Of a stretch of 7,759 nucleotides of DNA, positions 5,535-7,759 are shown piece by piece. This DNA comes from JAKBCQ01 sp021807585 (lineage in GTDB: Bacteria > Planctomycetota > Planctomycetia > Isosphaerales > Isosphaeraceae). The notes beneath the pieces were generated by a model, which was given only the letters and a program-made list of their open reading frames with translations, ran no database searches and was not told where the DNA came from. The DNA lies in NCBI GenBank assembly GCA_027325115.1, contig DAHWFG010000266.1, forward strand, positions 1-7,759, in the 5' to 3' direction. Both the position numbers and the translations under genes were made by a program. Each line of letters begins with the position of its first letter. Within the stretch, counting starts at the first letter, position 1.

Positions 5535-7754
5535 TTATTGTTTTTTGTCGTCGGGCCGTATCAAAACGACGTACAAATCCTGTTGCGCGCCGAGAGGATC
5601 GAGCTTTTTGAGCACCCCTTCGGAAACCAGCCGGTCGAAAACCTCGGGCTGAACGAACGGAGAAAACCCGTAATTCCCCTCGGATCGGAATCGGCTGATT
5701 TCATTCCAATCCACATACACGTGGGTAATTCCAAGCTCGGTCAGTTTATGGATGATCTCGTCGCGCGATTTTCCCTTGACGATCGATTCGATCGTTTCGG
5801 GATTGAACACGGTGTTGTAGACGATCGGCCTGCGCAGGTGAAACACCGACGCCTGACCGACGATCAGCGGCTTCGATCCGGGCGGAAGTTCTCGATCGAG
5901 GCGATACAACGGCATGTTTAAACGCATTTGCGTGCGGCCTCGGATCTCGTCGAGATTCGCGGTCCATTCGTTGGGCGCCGTGAGGGCCGTCGACGAATAA
6001 ATCAGATTCGTCGCGATCACCATCGTGATCAAAAAGCCGCGCAACATCGTCCAGCGTCGATCGGTCGTCCAATCGGCGCCCAAACCCGATAGCACCGCCG
6101 CGACGGGTAGAAGCGGCAACCAGAACCGATCGAGTCGATGTGTGAGCAACCACCATGTCGCGAACAAATATAATACATAAGATAACAAGATGATTGATAT
6201 ACGTTTCGACCCGGGTTTGAGGAATGCGAGGGGAACGAGAGCGACGTAAAGACACGATTGCCAGTCGGATCGCCCCGAGATATCGAGGAGAGCGTCGACG
6301 AGAGGTCCGATCGCGATCGGCTTGGGGCCGTGCGCGTTCACCCATTGACGTTCGCGAGCCGCGTCCCAATTCGGTCCGCCGAACACACTACAACCGAGCG
6401 GATATACGGGATTCCCCGTATCGATCACGTTTTTGATCAACCACGGCGATGCGATCAGTAAAACGCCCGCGGAATACGCGACGAACGAGCGAATCGACCT
6501 CGGTTTATGTTTCCAGAGATCGATCGCGGCGACGACCGCGAAGGGAACGACCGCCGAAATCAGCGCGGGATATTTGCACCCGAACGCGGCGCCGGCCAAT
6601 AACCCAACAAGAAACCATGATTTTACACGTGCGGTTAGGCTCGTCTTCTCGTTCCACGCGAGAAGAGACGTCCGAACGAGCGCGGCGTGGAAAAAACAGA
6701 GCGGACCCTCGACATAAGGCAAAACGCCCAGACGGTAAATCCAGGGGGTGCTCAAATAGACGACGAAAGCGAACCAGGCGCCCCGCGGCGAACCGAGAGC
6801 ACGGACCGTCGAATAGATCAGGATCGCGGTCGCCGGGGCGTAGAACATCACCGCCGCCTGTCCCGCGAGCGCGCCCCGCCACCAATCACCAAGCGTGTAC
6901 ATCGCCAAGAGATGTCCCATTTCCACCTGAAACGGCATACTTGTATAAACATTATGCGGCAAAAAGCGGATTCGGCCCGCGAGATAATATTCCTTGGGAC
7001 CTTGCAGATGGTAGGAAAGCGCGTCGTATTCGATCGTCGGCAGCATCGCCCCCAACGCCATCAATGTTAAAAACAGCGCGATCACGACCGCGAAGGGAAT
7101 CTTTGAGAGAAATCGACCGAATCCGCCGCCCGATTCGCGATCAATAAACATGTTCATGTTCGCCGAAGTATCCGCTTCATTCGGTTTGGGAAAGCTCCGG
7201 GCGACGATGAAAACAATCATCGCGGCGATAAACGCCGCGCCGAGGCCGCACCGCACCGAGACCGTGCTCAACAACCCGAGCCTTCCCGAGATCAGCGTGA
7301 GAACTCCGAGCACGCTCATCCCAAGGCCGTAACCCGTCGCGATCGAGACGACCCGACCGAGGCGACGATCGAGCCCCAATACCGAGAGTAAAGCCCACCC
7401 GACGGCGATCGCGACCGCGGCGATCGAACACGCGGTCAAAAAGATCGGAACTCGTTGCGGTAAGTTTTGAATATGCGAAAGATCGTCGATCGCTAGTCCG
7501 ATGATCGTGCGGTTTCCGATGGCGAGGCCGGGGATCGAGTCGTTGACGATCATCCCTCGCCGAAGCGATACGCCTTTTCCCGCAACCGCTCCCGCATTGG
7601 GAAGCGGAACCAACATATACCAACCTATTAGTAAAAGCTCTGCGATCCAGATGATCGCGATGCGCTTTTGGAATCCGCCGCCGGGGTCGTTCGATCGAGA
7701 ATCGTCGGATCTCGACCAAGATCGATCGAGTTCGATCGCCTCGGCCTTGTTCAA
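5535..7754 (-). CDS. GT-C / GT39-like multi-pass membrane glycosyltransferase, start uncertain
   Basis: The product (739 aa from TTG 7754) looks like a polyprenyl-phosphate-sugar-dependent GT-C enzyme, moving a sugar onto a lipid or protein at the outer face of the inner membrane. About 13-14 hydrophobic segments run from residue 32 to 586. The first large outer loop, after the segment ending near 240, holds the acidic E-Y-D (242-244) in IEYDALSYH, where GT-C enzymes place their catalytic acid, then GPKEYYLAGRIRFLPHN and D290-W-W. Later marks are SPWLIKN (436-442), NPVYP (448-452) and RFWLPLLP (543-550), as in GT39-like planctomycete proteins. A soluble tail (about 590-739) contains THVYVDWNEISRF and looks conserved rather than random. 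The frame stays open to the window edge only 5 nt beyond the TTG, so the true start may lie outside. The epimerase gene follows 13 nt downstream. Substrate is unknown. Confidence 0.85.
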   Translation of the reverse strand: MNKAEAIELDRSWSRSDDSRSNDPGGGFQKRIAIIWIAELLLIGWYMLVPLPNAGAVAGKGVSLRRGMIVNDSIPGLAIGNRTIIGLAIDDLSHIQNLPQRVPIFLTACSIAAVAIAVGWALLSVLGLDRRLGRVVSIATGYGLGMSVLGVLTLISGRLGLLSTVSVRCGLGAAFIAAMIVFIVARSFPKPNEADTSANMNMFIDRESGGGFGRFLSKIPFAVVIALFLTLMALGAMLPTIEYDALSYHLQGPKEYYLAGRIRFLPHNVYTSMPFQVEMGHLLAMYTLGDWWRGALAGQAAVMFYAPATAILIYSTVRALGSPRGAWFAFVVYLSTPWIYRLGVLPYVEGPLCFFHAALVRTSLLAWNEKTSLTARVKSWFLVGLLAGAAFGCKYPALISAVVPFAVVAAIDLWKHKPRSIRSFVAYSAGVLLIASPWLIKNVIDTGNPVYPLGCSVFGGPNWDAARERQWVNAHGPKPIAIGPLVDALLDISGRSDWQSCLYVALVPLAFLKPGSKRISIILLSYVLYLFATWWLLTHRLDRFWLPLLPVAAVLSGLGADWTTDRRWTMLRGFLITMVIATNLIYSSTALTAPNEWTANLDEIRGRTQMRLNMPLYRLDRELPPGSKPLIVGQASVFHLRRPIVYNTVFNPETIESIVKGKSRDEIIHKLTELGITHVYVDWNEISRFRSEGNYGFSPFVQPEVFDRLVSEGVLKKLDPLGAQQDLYVVLIRPDDKKQ

Positions 7755-7759
7755 CGCGG

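Noticed and set aside
5746..6369. 207-codon minus-strand open frame overlapping the glycosyltransferase
   Set aside because: It is the same strand read in another frame inside a protein with clear membrane segments; its composition is Arg-rich and domain-free.
6449..7147. 232-codon Arg-rich open frame on the plus strand
   Set aside because: It is antisense to the membrane glycosyltransferase. The Arg/Pro/Ser-rich translation is typical of a GC-rich shadow frame and it has no domain.
1..7759. tRNA, rRNA, CRISPR array, insertion sequence or attachment site
   Set aside because: No cloverleaf, regularly spaced repeat array, transposase motif or tRNA-end duplication was seen by eye on either strand.

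Overview
The window looks like chromosomal DNA from a planctomycete, probably of the Isosphaeraceae/Gemmatales type. The basis is the architecture of the first gene (Ser/Thr kinase, one membrane helix, then TPR repeats, with phrases such as KIIKPGMDT, NVLVT and LGVLLYELLTGSTP that are typical of the very large planctomycete kinase families), the style of the membrane glycosyltransferase, and GC-rich DNA full of GATC/CGATCG words. This placement rests on protein recognition, not on a database search.

Layout. Positions 1-106 are a leader with a small hairpin and a ribosome binding site. Positions 107-2618 (+) are a decayed kinase-TPR gene. I can follow its ancestral reading through five successive frame segments. 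It has three in-frame stops, four frameshifts, a short deletion after the kinase domain, and Asn in place of the catalytic HRD aspartate. Positions 2619-2948 are an intergenic region unusually rich in palindromes and repeats, including two dyad-symmetric 13-bp direct repeats 63 bp apart and a 10-bp inverted repeat that ends just before the next ribosome binding site. Positions 2949-4478 (+) encode a TolC-family outer-membrane lipoprotein of the CusC/CzcC type, with no membrane-fusion or RND pump gene beside it here. A 38-bp convergent gap follows.

On the minus strand, two genes form an apparent operon read from the right edge. The first (5535-7754) is a large GT-C/GT39-like integral membrane glycosyltransferase. 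The second, 13 nt downstream (4517-5521), is an extended short-chain dehydrogenase/sugar epimerase resembling HpnA of hopanoid gene clusters. Together they suggest modification of a lipid-linked or envelope glycan or lipid. The actual substrate cannot be read from the sequence.

I do not see a clearly new multi-gene system. The points most worth a second look are the dense intergenic control-like region upstream of the efflux lipoprotein, the detailed lesions in the kinase pseudogene, the epimerase/GT-C pair, and a strong excess of the HIP1-like octamer GCGATCGC across all the genes.
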